Assembly: GCA_042577505.1 (NCBI GenBank)
Contig: JBHPEA010000015.1
Location: 1-29,497 of the forward strand
DNA length: 29,497 nt
Direction of reading: 5' to 3'
Source of the DNA: JACQSR01 sp042577505
Lineage (GTDB): Archaea > Nanobdellota > Nanobdellia > Woesearchaeales > JACQSR01
The notes under the pieces were generated by a model. That model had not been told where the DNA came from. It saw nothing but the letters and a program-made list of their open reading frames with translations, and did not search any database. Both the position numbers and the translations under genes were made by a program. Shown here one piece after another: positions 1 through 6,921 of the stretch. How positions within the stretch are numbered: the stretch's first letter is position 1; every line of letters begins with the position of its first letter.

Positions 1-80
1 ACTCTAATGCTATCTAAGATACTGGTTTTTCCATGATCTACATGTGCTAACATAACACATATAGGGCTTCTCAATGCCAT
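1..80 (-). CDS. infB: Translation initiation factor aIF5B/IF-2, N-terminal fragment
   Basis: Only the first 26 codons are inside the window; the gene continues beyond position 1. The reverse strand reads MALRSPICVMLAHVDHGKTS then ILDSIR. This matches the N-terminus of archaeal aIF5B (RSPI...GHVDHGKT), with the P-loop AHVDHGKTS that binds GTP. aIF5B is the GTPase that promotes ribosomal subunit joining and initiator tRNA placement. An ATG at 80-78 lies about 27 nt from a TATA-like element on the same strand, so the mRNA is probably leaderless. An in-frame TAA lies a few codons upstream, so the start is well bounded. It could in principle be another translational GTPase, but the RSPI lead-in favours aIF5B. 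Confidence 0.85.
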   Translation of the reverse strand, partial: MALRSPICVMLAHVDHGKTSILDSIR

Positions 81-102
81 AGGCCAAATCAATTAGAGTT
101 GG

Positions 103-112
103 TTTTTAAAGA
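103..112 (-). promoter_or_regulatory. TATA box for the aIF5B gene
   Basis: On the minus strand the sequence reads TCTTTAAAAA, centred about 27 nt before the ATG at 80. This is the spacing of an archaeal leaderless promoter. It is divergent from the lipoprotein promoter at 124-131. Confidence 0.5.
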
Positions 113-123
113 TTTGGTCAAAG

Positions 124-131
124 CTTATAAA
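124..131 (+). promoter_or_regulatory. TATA box for the small lipoprotein gene
   Basis: CTTATAAA lies about 26 nt before the ATG at 154, consistent with a leaderless archaeal transcript. No Shine-Dalgarno motif is present between them. Confidence 0.45.
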
Positions 132-153
132 CCAAAATAGATTCCTTGTCCCC

Positions 154-333
154 ATGAAGAGACTACTATTAGCAGTAATGATTTGCTTACTTGTTTTTAC
201 GGGTTGTGAGAACACTGTTGAACCTGAAAAGATACAAGAAGCTAAACCGGCTTTTACAGGGACATTTGTAGATAGTGAGTTATGTGAAGATTATGAAGAT
301 TGTAATGAAGTTGAGAGAAGGGACTGTTTCTAA
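154..333 (+). CDS. Small predicted lipoprotein, Cys-containing (59 aa)
   Basis: A 59-codon open frame starts ATG and ends TAA at 331-333. The N-terminus is MKRLLLAVMICLLVFTGCEN: two basic residues, a hydrophobic core and a lipobox-like VFTGC, so Cys18 would be the lipidated residue after signal peptidase cleavage. The mature part is about 40 residues, acidic, with three further cysteines (C43, C50, C58) that could form a disulfide or bind a metal. A TATA box sits 26 nt upstream, supporting expression. I recognise no family; the function is unknown. It lies between the divergent aIF5B gene and a small membrane-protein gene. Shortness is the main reason for caution. Confidence 0.6.
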   Translation: MKRLLLAVMICLLVFTGCENTVEPEKIQEAKPAFTGTFVDSELCEDYEDCNEVERRDCF

Positions 334-337
334 ATAA

Positions 338-347
338 GTATATATAT
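338..347 (+). promoter_or_regulatory. TATA box for the 136-aa membrane protein gene
   Basis: GTATATATAT begins just after the lipoprotein stop codon and is centred about 25 nt before the ATG at 368, fitting a leaderless start. Confidence 0.45.
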
Positions 348-367
348 TAGTTTGACTTCCCAATTTT

Positions 368-778
368 ATGAATGGCATATATCACTTGATGATTAACTTT
401 CTTTTTGGATTAACATTGTATTTCTCTGGAGTTATTGATTCAATTGGGCTCTTCTTGTTTTTTATTTTGATGGCAGTTATTATTGATATTGACCATATCT
501 TATTTTTTATTACGAGACACAGGACATTAAGTATTAAGAAAATGTATAGTCTTCATAAGTCATATAATAATTCTAAGCATGCAAACTTATATGTTTTTCA
601 TTCTCCTGAAGTAAATTTGGTGTTATTATTTCTTGGATTGTTTAATGAGATTGTCTTTTTAGTTTTTGTCAGTAATTTACTTCATATTATAGCAGATACG
701 ATTTCGCATTTGATATTTCATGGTAATTTTAAGTTTATGAAAGAATGGAGCATTTTTGCTAAGTTATTTCTTCCTTAA
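368..778 (+). CDS. Small integral membrane protein, possibly DUF457/YdjM-like metal-dependent hydrolase
   Basis: The 136-residue product has about three or four hydrophobic segments (roughly residues 8-27, 28-50, 84-103 and 104-117). Polar and histidine-rich positions occur between or inside them: H6 near the N-terminus followed by a glycine (YHLMINFLFG), IDIDH at about 40-44, SLHKS, FHSPE, and HIIADTISH near residues 106-114. Histidine and aspartate residues buried in membrane segments with an N-terminal His...Gly are typical of the DUF457 (YdjM/LexA-regulated) membrane hydrolase group, but this match is by eye and weak. The start at 368 keeps the N-terminal His and fits the TATA spacing. 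Its 3' end overlaps the convergent Zn-ribbon gene by 15 bp. Confidence 0.7.
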   Translation: MNGIYHLMINFLFGLTLYFSGVIDSIGLFLFFILMAVIIDIDHILFFITRHRTLSIKKMYSLHKSYNNSKHANLYVFHSPEVNLVLLFLGLFNEIVFLVFVSNLLHIIADTISHLIFHGNFKFMKEWSIFAKLFLP

Positions 779-1141
779 GTTCTTGAAGCTTTCAACGAGG
801 TCAATGACGTATTTTCCTTCATCTAATCTGAAGACTAAGGGATCTTTTTTGAAGAGATTTACAAGATCCAATTGGTATTTACCCGGTTGGAGGATTTTTA
901 TTGATTCTAAGTCTAAGACAACGGGAGTTTCAGAATCAATATCTGATCCCATCATCTCAAAAACATCTTTCTCTATTTGATCTTTTTGATCATCAGAAAG
1001 ATTAACAACTGTTTCCTTAGATTCTTCTAATTTTTCTTTCTTTATAAAAAAGAATAATTTAGCACCGCAGCTGCACCCATTTAGAATTACATCTGATCCA
1101 TCGTCATAAAGTGTACTGCACCTTACACATTGATGTGGCAT
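764..1141 (-). CDS. oapC: OapC-like Zn-ribbon protein (DUF2072 type)
   Basis: The 125-residue protein begins MPHQCVRCSTLYDDGSDVIL, and a CSCG pair follows, giving a four-cysteine zinc ribbon (C5, C8, C23, C25). The remainder is acidic and probably helical (about residues 35-75), then beta-rich to the end. This architecture matches the archaeal Zn-ribbon family DUF2072 that is found next to a DUF2073 protein and an Era-like GTPase (OapA/B/C; in haloarchaea the GTPase is also called ArvA). It is the last gene of a three-gene minus-strand operon and its ATG shares one base with the preceding stop codon. The molecular role is unknown; co-occurrence suggests it works with the GTPase. Confidence 0.75.
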   Translation of the reverse strand: MPHQCVRCSTLYDDGSDVILNGCSCGAKLFFFIKKEKLEESKETVVNLSDDQKDQIEKDVFEMMGSDIDSETPVVLDLESIKILQPGKYQLDLVNLFKKDPLVFRLDEGKYVIDLVESFKNLRKK

Positions 1142-1524
1142 TATTTCCTCTTTCGTTTCTTTGTCTCTGTAAGCAATTCTATCTTGTTTGGATCCTTCTT
1201 GATTTCTTTGACAACAGTTGAAGGCCCGATTATAGTAAATCCGCTTCTGTCGCCCAATAAAACATTGTAAAAGTCAAATTTTATTTTTTGGAGAAACTCC
1301 AAATCTTTTCCTCCAGGATTAACAACAGCTAATTCGATACCTTTGAACTTATCATCGATATTTTCCATTGTTATCTCGATCAAATCTTTTTCTTCTTCTG
1401 GCTTTAACCTACCTTGCATCACTACAACCTTGTCTTGTTTTACAATATCTAAGAGTTTATGAACTCTTCTAGCAGAACCCAAATTCTCAATTTCCTGATA
1501 TGGAACAAATTGTATGGAAAGCAT
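1141..1524 (-). CDS. oapB: OapB-like protein (DUF2073 type)
   Basis: The 127-residue protein starts MLSIQFVPYQEIENLGSARR and ends in a very basic tail (KKRKRK). In the middle, GRLKPEEEKDLIEITMENI and the later GDRSGFTIIGPSTVVKEI are recognisable parts of the archaeal DUF2073 family. The gene sits between the small GTPase (9-bp gap) and the Zn-ribbon gene, the conserved order of the OapA-OapB-OapC cluster. No catalytic motif is visible; the basic tail could contact nucleic acid or acidic lipid. The family assignment rests on sequence resemblance plus context; the biochemical function is not known to me. Confidence 0.75.
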   Translation of the reverse strand: MLSIQFVPYQEIENLGSARRVHKLLDIVKQDKVVVMQGRLKPEEEKDLIEITMENIDDKFKGIELAVVNPGGKDLEFLQKIKFDFYNVLLGDRSGFTIIGPSTVVKEIKKDPNKIELLTETKKRKRK

Positions 1525-1533
1525 TTTCTTACC

Positions 1534-2166
1534 TCATCCTGCCAAAGCAAACAGTCCCTCATAAAAATTATCAACATTCTTCCCATACTTCGCACTAATA
1601 CCTATCACTTCATACTGTGGGAATGCCGCTTGGACTTTCTTTAAACTTGCCCTTTTCAAATCTACCTTATTAGCCACTATTAGCACTGGGATGTCCCGTG
1701 CCTGAAGATTCCCTATGATCGTAATGTTAACCTGACTGTAAGGATCCTTTGATCCATCGAGTACCACTACAACAGTATCCATGTCGTCAAGCCATTTGAT
1801 TGAGTCTATAACTCCTTTTGTTGCTTCTTTTGCTCTTTGTTTTGCTTCTTTTTCTTCCATACCTGACTTCATGAAATCTTCGTAGTCAATTTTTGTTGCA
1901 ATTCCAGGAGTGTCAACCAAATTGAAAGTTAATTCTTTACCATCTGATTTAATATTAATTTCTTCTTTAATTTGAATTTCTCGAGTTTCGTGGGCTACGT
2001 TACTTACTGATCCCATTTCTTCCCCTAACCAATCTTTACAAATCCTATTTGCTAGAGTTGTTTTACCAGCATTAGGTGGCCCGTAAAGACCAAGTTTAAC
2101 ATGTTTTTTTCTTTTAAATATGTTCTTAAACACTTTAGTGATAAATTGCTTCATTAACTTAATCAT
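1534..2166 (-). CDS. oapA: Small Era/Sar1-like GTPase, OapA (ArvA) type
   Basis: All G motifs are present in 210 residues: G1 GPPNAGKT at 29-36, G2 Thr61 (HETRE), G3 DTPG at 85-88, G4 NKVD at 166-169 and G5 SAK at 191-193. Residues 1-22 form a basic amphipathic helix with alternating Ile/Leu/Met/Phe and Lys, then the G domain starts directly. This GTPase with DUF2073 and Zn-ribbon partners is the conserved OapABC cluster. In Haloferax the GTPase is required for extracellular vesicle formation, so a membrane-remodelling role is possible here (inference). The start at 2166 has a GAGGG element just upstream and a TATA box at 2199-2206; a second in-frame ATG lies at 2154. A generic Era/Der-like role cannot be excluded. 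Confidence 0.85.
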   Translation of the reverse strand: MIKLMKQFITKVFKNIFKRKKHVKLGLYGPPNAGKTTLANRICKDWLGEEMGSVSNVAHETREIQIKEEINIKSDGKELTFNLVDTPGIATKIDYEDFMKSGMEEKEAKQRAKEATKGVIDSIKWLDDMDTVVVVLDGSKDPYSQVNITIIGNLQARDIPVLIVANKVDLKRASLKKVQAAFPQYEVIGISAKYGKNVDNFYEGLFALAG

Positions 2167-2198
2167 ATTCCCTCACACACCGAAAACACAATTGTAAG

Positions 2199-2206
2199 TT
2201 TATATA
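2199..2206 (-). promoter_or_regulatory. TATA box for the oapABC operon
   Basis: The minus strand reads TATATAAA, 33-40 nt before the ATG at 2166. The short leader includes GAGGG immediately upstream of the start. It is divergent from the plus-strand promoter at 2243-2250. Confidence 0.5.
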
Positions 2207-2242
2207 CTTTTCGCTTCATTTAGCAATGACTATCACCAAAGA

Positions 2243-2250
2243 TTTATATA
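2243..2250 (+). promoter_or_regulatory. TATA box for the antitoxin-like/PIN gene pair
   Basis: TTTATATA is centred about 27 nt before the second ATG (2273) of the downstream gene and 21 nt before the first (2267). The spacing favours a leaderless start at 2273. Confidence 0.5.
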
Positions 2251-2266
2251 AAATCAATGTTGGATT

Positions 2267-2824
2267 ATGTTTATGGAAAATATTGTTAAGAAGGATATAA
2301 TAAATACATTACAAAAAGTTAAAAAAATACTTGATTCTGAAAATCCAGATATAGCTGAGATAAAAGAACTATCTAATCATACAATTCACAATGCTTCAAT
2401 ATACCAAGATGAGGACTCTGTATCTGTTGCAATATTGATATATGCGATTTCAAAAATTATTGAAAGAAATGAGAATAGACAATTTGAGAAAAACATGGCA
2501 TCCCATATTAAGAATATATGCGATGATTTAAGTAAGGATAACATTGGAGGATACAAACACCGTGTTTCACAAGTATTTAAAGAAATCACAAAAACTGAAT
2601 CTAAAATTAAACGATTTATTGAAGAGGTTATTAGGCAGGCCCAGATCAAGAAAGGATCGAAAATATTTGAACATGGTATATCTATTGCGCGTGCTTCTGA
2701 AATGTTAGGATTGTCACAATGGGAGTTGATGTTTTATGTTGGTAAGACCTCAATCAGTGATAAAACCTCTGATGAGGAAAGGACTCAGAAAAGATTAGCT
2801 ATTGCTAGGGGTTTGTTTAAATGA
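2267..2824 (+). CDS. Helical protein with C-terminal UPF0175-like helix-turn-helix
   Basis: The 185-residue product is mostly alpha-helical and highly charged. Residues 139-164 (ISIARASEMLGLSQWELMFY and on) resemble the compact helix-turn-helix of UPF0175-type antitoxins, which carry AAELAGLS-W-F motifs. The first 130 residues have no family I recognise. The stop codon overlaps the ATG of the next gene, which encodes a PIN-domain protein, by 4 bp (ATGA), the usual layout of antitoxin then toxin. Given the promoter position, translation may start at the second methionine (2273) instead of 2267. The pair lies directly upstream of herA, so a chromosomal role other than toxin-antitoxin is also possible. 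Confidence 0.7.
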   Translation: MFMENIVKKDIINTLQKVKKILDSENPDIAEIKELSNHTIHNASIYQDEDSVSVAILIYAISKIIERNENRQFEKNMASHIKNICDDLSKDNIGGYKHRVSQVFKEITKTESKIKRFIEEVIRQAQIKKGSKIFEHGISIARASEMLGLSQWELMFYVGKTSISDKTSDEERTQKRLAIARGLFK

Positions 2825-3510
2825 GTTCAATTGTATTTGATACAGGACCGATTATTACGCTAACAACAAATAATTTACTTTGGTTACTTGAAGAGATGAA
2901 GAAACATTACGATGGCGATTTTGTGATTACTTCTTCAGTTCATCGTGAATTGATAGACCGTCCTTTAACAACAAAAAAATTCAAATTTGAAGCATTGCAA
3001 GTATTGAGATGTGTGAAAGATAATGTTTTAACTGTACTTGACGATAAAAAATTTAGAAATGAAGTGATGTCGCTCCTGGATATTGCAAATAATTCATTTT
3101 TTGCACGTGGAAAACCAATGAGGATAGTTCATTATGCTGAAATCAGTTCTCTTGTAGCAGCGATGAAGTTGAAAGCTGATGCATTTGTTGTTGATGAGAG
3201 AACTACTAGATTGCTAATAGAAAACCCTCCAAATTTAAAAAAGGTGGTTGAGAGACATTTACATATGGATGTAAAACTAAATTCCAAAAAGTTTTCAGAG
3301 TTTAAAAAGAAAGTTAAAGATATTAAGCCAATTAGATCTATAGAAATGATTACTGTTGCTTTTGAAATGGGATTATTAGATAAATATTTGCCACCTATGG
3401 AAGATAGTAAGAAAGTGTTGCTTCAATCGTTACTTTGGGGATCTAAACTTAATGGATGTGCTGTTTCTACTGCAGAAATTGATAGAATAGTCGCTTTAGA
3501 GAAGTTATAA
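2821..3510 (+). CDS. PIN-domain nuclease (VapC/DUF3368-like)
   Basis: The 229-residue protein shows the PIN acidic set: D7 in IVFDTGPII, E43 in SSVHRELID, E108 in HYAEISSLVAAMK and D125 in FVVDERTTR. These positions would bind the metal ions used for RNA cleavage. The order and the E-ISS-VAA and DER-TR motifs are closest to VapC/DUF3368 PIN proteins, but about 80 C-terminal residues follow the core, so it is longer than a typical 130-160 residue toxin. It is translationally coupled (ATGA overlap) to the upstream HTH protein and ends 35 bp before herA. Its target is unknown; it might be a toxin or a housekeeping RNA nuclease. Confidence 0.8.
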   Translation: MSSIVFDTGPIITLTTNNLLWLLEEMKKHYDGDFVITSSVHRELIDRPLTTKKFKFEALQVLRCVKDNVLTVLDDKKFRNEVMSLLDIANNSFFARGKPMRIVHYAEISSLVAAMKLKADAFVVDERTTRLLIENPPNLKKVVERHLHMDVKLNSKKFSEFKKKVKDIKPIRSIEMITVAFEMGLLDKYLPPMEDSKKVLLQSLLWGSKLNGCAVSTAEIDRIVALEKL

Positions 3511-3515
3511 AAATG

Positions 3516-3523
3516 TTTAAATA
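3516..3523 (+). promoter_or_regulatory. TATA box for herA
   Basis: TTTAAATA lies about 26 nt before the ATG at 3546, consistent with a leaderless transcript starting at or next to herA. Confidence 0.5.
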
Positions 3524-3545
3524 GGGTGTAAAGTTACCTAAATTC

Positions 3546-5069
3546 ATGGTAAAGGGGCAGGTTATAAGTGGTCAATACGGTAAGATTCTTGTTCGGCAAA
3601 AAGCAGGTGTTGATTTAGAATTGGGCGAGTTACTAATTGCTGAAAGTTCTAATCAGAAGATATTACTTCAAGTTTATGATTTATTGTATGGCAGTCAAAT
3701 TTCTCAACAACATCTTGAATTGATATCTGGGTTTGATTTAGAGGAAAGTTCGAATTTTGAGTTTATGGATCCTAAGTTAAGGAATTATAACTTGGCTATT
3801 TTGAAAAGCTTGGTTTCAATTTCTTCAGATAACGTTCAAGTTTCTAAAATTTTGCCTGCGTTTTTTTCAACAGTTCGTGAAGTAAAGAAAGATGATGTTA
3901 AGTTTTTAACAAAGCCACAGAATCCTCTTTTTATTGGTAATTTGCGGTCTGGTTCAAAAAATTTAGATGTGGATGTTTTTTTACCTGGAGATAAGGTATT
4001 TTCTCATCATATATTAATTCCAGCAACAACTGGTCGTGGTAAAAGCAATTTGACATCGTGTATGCTTTGGAATTCTCTAGATCAAGATTATTGTGGTATT
4101 CTAGTTTTGGATCCTCATGATGAGTATTATGGTAGAGATAAAGTTGGATTAAAGGACCATCCATCTCGTGATAAATTGGTGTATTATACTACAGAGAATG
4201 TTCCCGCCGGTCAGAGATCTTTGAAGATTAATTTAAATTTGATAAGGCCTTATCATTTCAATGGTGTAATAGATTGGTCACAACCTCAGATGGAAGCACT
4301 TAATGCTTTTTATAAGAAATATGGGAAAGGGTGGATTGAAGCGATAGTATTGGAGAAACCTCTTGAACATTTTCATGAAGCGACATTGGGTGTTGTAAAA
4401 AGAAGATTACTTAATTTATTGAATGTTGAATTTGATGGTCAACAGCTTTATTGTAAGGGTGTTTTTCAACTTAATGCTGGGTTGACTACAATTTCTGATA
4501 TTTGTGCAGATCTTGAGAGTTCAAAAACTGTAATAATTGATACTTCAAGTTTTGATGGTGCTGTTGAAATTCTTATTGGAAGTTTAATTGCTTCTGAGAT
4601 TTTACATTCTTATAAGAGGTATACTTCTAGGAATCAATTAAAGAATAAGCCAGTTATATCGATAATTATAGAGGAGGCTCCTCGTGTTCTTGGGAAAGAA
4701 GTATTGGAGAAAGGGCCAAATATATTTTCAACGATTGCTAGGGAAGGTAGGAAGTTTAAGGTTGGATTGACCGCGATAACACAGCTTCCTTCACTAATTC
4801 CTCGGCAGATACTAGCTAATATGAATACTAAGATCATATTGGGAACTGAGATGGCGCCAGAGAGACAGGCAATTATTGAATCTGCTTCACAAGATTTATC
4901 TGAGGATTCTCGGAATATTGCATCTCTTGATATTGGTGAAGCAATTTTATCATCTAATTTTTCTTCTTTTGCAATTCCTATTAAAATTCCATTATTTGAG
5001 AGTATTGTTAGTAGTACTGAGAATAAGAAAGATATTTATTCTAATACATTTCAAGAAGTTGTAGAATGA
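3546..5069 (+). CDS. herA: HerA-type hexameric DNA translocase/helicase
   Basis: The 507-residue protein has an N-terminal beta-rich HAS-barrel region (about 1-110) followed by a FtsK/HerA RecA-like ATPase core. Walker A is TTGRGKSN with Lys166; an acidic box VLDPHDEY lies at 187-194; a second acidic element IIIEEAPR is at 373-380; the segment STIAREGRKFKVGLTAITQL (395-414) is the HerA sensor/arginine-finger region. HerA pumps DNA with NurA nuclease and supports Mre11-Rad50 end resection. The P-loop has Arg where most HerA proteins have Ser (TGSGKS). The stop overlaps the next ATG by 4 bp, and mre11 follows, fitting the archaeal resection operon, but nurA is not in the window. Confidence 0.92.
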   Translation: MVKGQVISGQYGKILVRQKAGVDLELGELLIAESSNQKILLQVYDLLYGSQISQQHLELISGFDLEESSNFEFMDPKLRNYNLAILKSLVSISSDNVQVSKILPAFFSTVREVKKDDVKFLTKPQNPLFIGNLRSGSKNLDVDVFLPGDKVFSHHILIPATTGRGKSNLTSCMLWNSLDQDYCGILVLDPHDEYYGRDKVGLKDHPSRDKLVYYTTENVPAGQRSLKINLNLIRPYHFNGVIDWSQPQMEALNAFYKKYGKGWIEAIVLEKPLEHFHEATLGVVKRRLLNLLNVEFDGQQLYCKGVFQLNAGLTTISDICADLESSKTVIIDTSSFDGAVEILIGSLIASEILHSYKRYTSRNQLKNKPVISIIIEEAPRVLGKEVLEKGPNIFSTIAREGRKFKVGLTAITQLPSLIPRQILANMNTKIILGTEMAPERQAIIESASQDLSEDSRNIASLDIGEAILSSNFSSFAIPIKIPLFESIVSSTENKKDIYSNTFQEVVE

Positions 5070-5674
5070 ACATTGAGGATCTTCAAGCTAAGTTGAATCA
5101 AATTTGGAGTAATACAGAAACTTTGAAAGCTTGTTTTGTCGGGCATGGTATAGGCAATGCTGAAAAAGTTGGTTTCAGAGCGTATAAGGGATTATTGGAG
5201 AAGAGAAAGAATGATGCTCGTGAACAACTGATAAAATTTCTAGATTTTATTAACCAGGGAAAAGCCAATACAATGGAAAGGAACAAATGGGGTGATAAAA
5301 TAAATGAGATTTCAGAGAAAAATATTGAAATTGCTCGTGAACTAATAAATTCTTTTCAGGAGGGAGTACTCATAAAAAATCCACATTATATACATATAAT
5401 TAATGAGTTAGGTAGGATCTTAGTTAGATCAAGACGTCTAGATAAAATGACCAAAGAGTTAAATGGATTAATAGAAGAAATAAGAAAAGGTCCAGAGGTT
5501 GAAAGGGAAGGTGCTGATAAAATTTTCACAATAGAGGAGAGTTTCATCGATAACATGTGTGAGAAAATGGAAGAATTTGGTACTACTGGAAATGAACAAA
5601 TTATGCATATAAGGGCGTCTATTCATAAAATTAACGAAGAATTAAAAAAATATGGTGAAGAAATAGCAGCCTAA
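5066..5674 (+). CDS. Uncharacterised helical coiled-coil protein between herA and mre11
   Basis: The 202-residue product is almost entirely helical and charged, with heptad-like stretches around residues 42-75, 80-105 and 118-142 and again near the C-terminus. A short segment FVGHGIGNAEKVGFRAYKG (24-42) is Gly-rich. No nuclease or ATP-binding motif is visible and there is no membrane segment. The start ATG overlaps the herA stop (ATGA), so it is translationally coupled to herA, and it ends 32 bp before mre11. It occupies the position where an accessory factor would be expected, but it does not resemble NurA (no conserved D-E motifs) and is too short for Rad50. Function unknown. Confidence 0.75.
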   Translation: MNIEDLQAKLNQIWSNTETLKACFVGHGIGNAEKVGFRAYKGLLEKRKNDAREQLIKFLDFINQGKANTMERNKWGDKINEISEKNIEIARELINSFQEGVLIKNPHYIHIINELGRILVRSRRLDKMTKELNGLIEEIRKGPEVEREGADKIFTIEESFIDNMCEKMEEFGTTGNEQIMHIRASIHKINEELKKYGEEIAA

Positions 5675-5676
5675 AG

Positions 5677-5684
5677 TTTAAAAG
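5677..5684 (+). promoter_or_regulatory. TATA-like element for mre11
   Basis: TTTAAAAG starts three bases after the previous stop codon and is centred about 27 nt before the mre11 ATG at 5707. mre11 may therefore be transcribed independently of herA as a leaderless mRNA. Confidence 0.4.
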
Positions 5685-5706
5685 GAGATTTGTATTACCC
5701 ATTCTT

Positions 5707-6921
5707 ATGAAATTTGCACATATGGCTGATTGTCACATTGGTTCTTGGAGAGATCCTAAATTAAAAGAAATTTCTACAGAAGCTTTTATTCGTGCTATTG
5801 ATATGTCAGTTCAAGAAAAAGTAGATTTTATTTTAATATCTGGGGATTTATTTAATACACCCTTGCCTTCTATGGATACGTTGAAGAAAACTGTGGTGAA
5901 ATTGAAGGAGTTAAAGGATCTTGGAATTCCTTTGTATCTTATTGCTGGATCACATGATTATTCCCCTTCTGGAAAGACTATGTTGGATGTATTAGAAGGG
6001 GCTGGTTTGGTGCGGAATGTGTTGAAAGGAACTTCTGAAGATGGGAAGTTGAAGTTGAATTTTACTGTTGATGAGAAAACAGGAGCAAAGATAACTGGAT
6101 TGCTTGGGAAAAGATTAGGTTTGGAAAAAACTTATTATGAGAATTTAATGAGGGACCATCTTGAACAAGAAGAAGGTTATAAAATATTTTTATTTCATTC
6201 AGGGATTGATGAGATTAAATCAAAGAATATGGAGAAAGTAATTACTAATCCATTATCACTTCTTCCAAAGAATTTTAATTATTATGCTGGAGGACATATA
6301 CATGAGGTCTCTCAGAATGAAATGGAAGGTTACGGTAAAGTTGTTTTTCCTGGTCCATTGTTTCCAAATAATTTCAAAGAGTTGGAGGATTTGGGAGGTG
6401 GTGGATTTTTTATTGTTGAGAACAATGAACCAAAGTTTCAATCTATTCAGGTATATAATACACACAGTATAAAATTAGATTGTAATCATAAAAATCCACA
6501 ACAAGTTTATGATGAAGTTATTGATAATTTGAAAGATCAGGAGTTCAATAACACCATTGTTACAATTAGATTATTTGGAACATTGTCTTCTGGAAAAGGA
6601 TCTGATATTGACTTTAAACGAATTTATGATTATTTGTATAATAAATCAGCTTATTTTGTGATGAAGAATACTTCTGCGTTAACTTCAGAGGAATTTGAAC
6701 AGATTTCGTTGTCTACTGATTCAATAGATGATGTTGAAGATTCTATTATCAAAGAACATCTTGGTCAGATAAAAATTGATGATTTGAAACCTAATCAGGA
6801 GGCTGAGTTGGTGAAAAACTTAATGGAATCTTTAAAAGATACAAGGGAAGAAGGTGAAAGAGTTACTGATTTTGAAGATCGTATTAGTAAAGATATTTCT
6901 AAGATTTTGAAGATTGATTAA
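5707..6921 (+). CDS. mre11: Mre11-type DNA double-strand-break repair nuclease
   Basis: The 404-residue protein has the calcineurin-like phosphoesterase motifs of Mre11: D8-x-H10 (MADCHIG), D47 (SGDLFN), G-S-H83-D84, H164 (LFHSG) and H197-I-H199 (GGHIHE). Mre11 is a Mn-dependent nuclease that trims DNA ends together with Rad50. The nuclease domain spans about 1-235, a capping region follows to about 320, and the C-terminal 80 residues are acidic and helical, suitable for Rad50 binding. In most Mre11 proteins the third motif is GNHD, whose Asn is a metal ligand; here it is GSHD. No rad50 is adjacent: the gene ends with a 4-bp convergent overlap with gatB. Confidence 0.9.
   Translation: MKFAHMADCHIGSWRDPKLKEISTEAFIRAIDMSVQEKVDFILISGDLFNTPLPSMDTLKKTVVKLKELKDLGIPLYLIAGSHDYSPSGKTMLDVLEGAGLVRNVLKGTSEDGKLKLNFTVDEKTGAKITGLLGKRLGLEKTYYENLMRDHLEQEEGYKIFLFHSGIDEIKSKNMEKVITNPLSLLPKNFNYYAGGHIHEVSQNEMEGYGKVVFPGPLFPNNFKELEDLGGGGFFIVENNEPKFQSIQVYNTHSIKLDCNHKNPQQVYDEVIDNLKDQEFNNTIVTIRLFGTLSSGKGSDIDFKRIYDYLYNKSAYFVMKNTSALTSEEFEQISLSTDSIDDVEDSIIKEHLGQIKIDDLKPNQEAELVKNLMESLKDTREEGERVTDFEDRISKDISKILKID

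Noticed and set aside
1459..1644. 61-codon plus-strand frame across the oapA/oapB junction
   Set aside because: It is antisense to two well-supported genes and has no promoter.
2821..3510. PIN protein as a NurA substitute or NurA itself
   Set aside because: The motifs are those of PIN nucleases (D7, E43, E108, D125), not the RNase H-like NurA fold; functional replacement remains speculation.
5066..5674. Short Rad50 or NurA between herA and mre11
   Set aside because: No Walker motifs, zinc hook or conserved nuclease acids; 202 residues of plain helical sequence.
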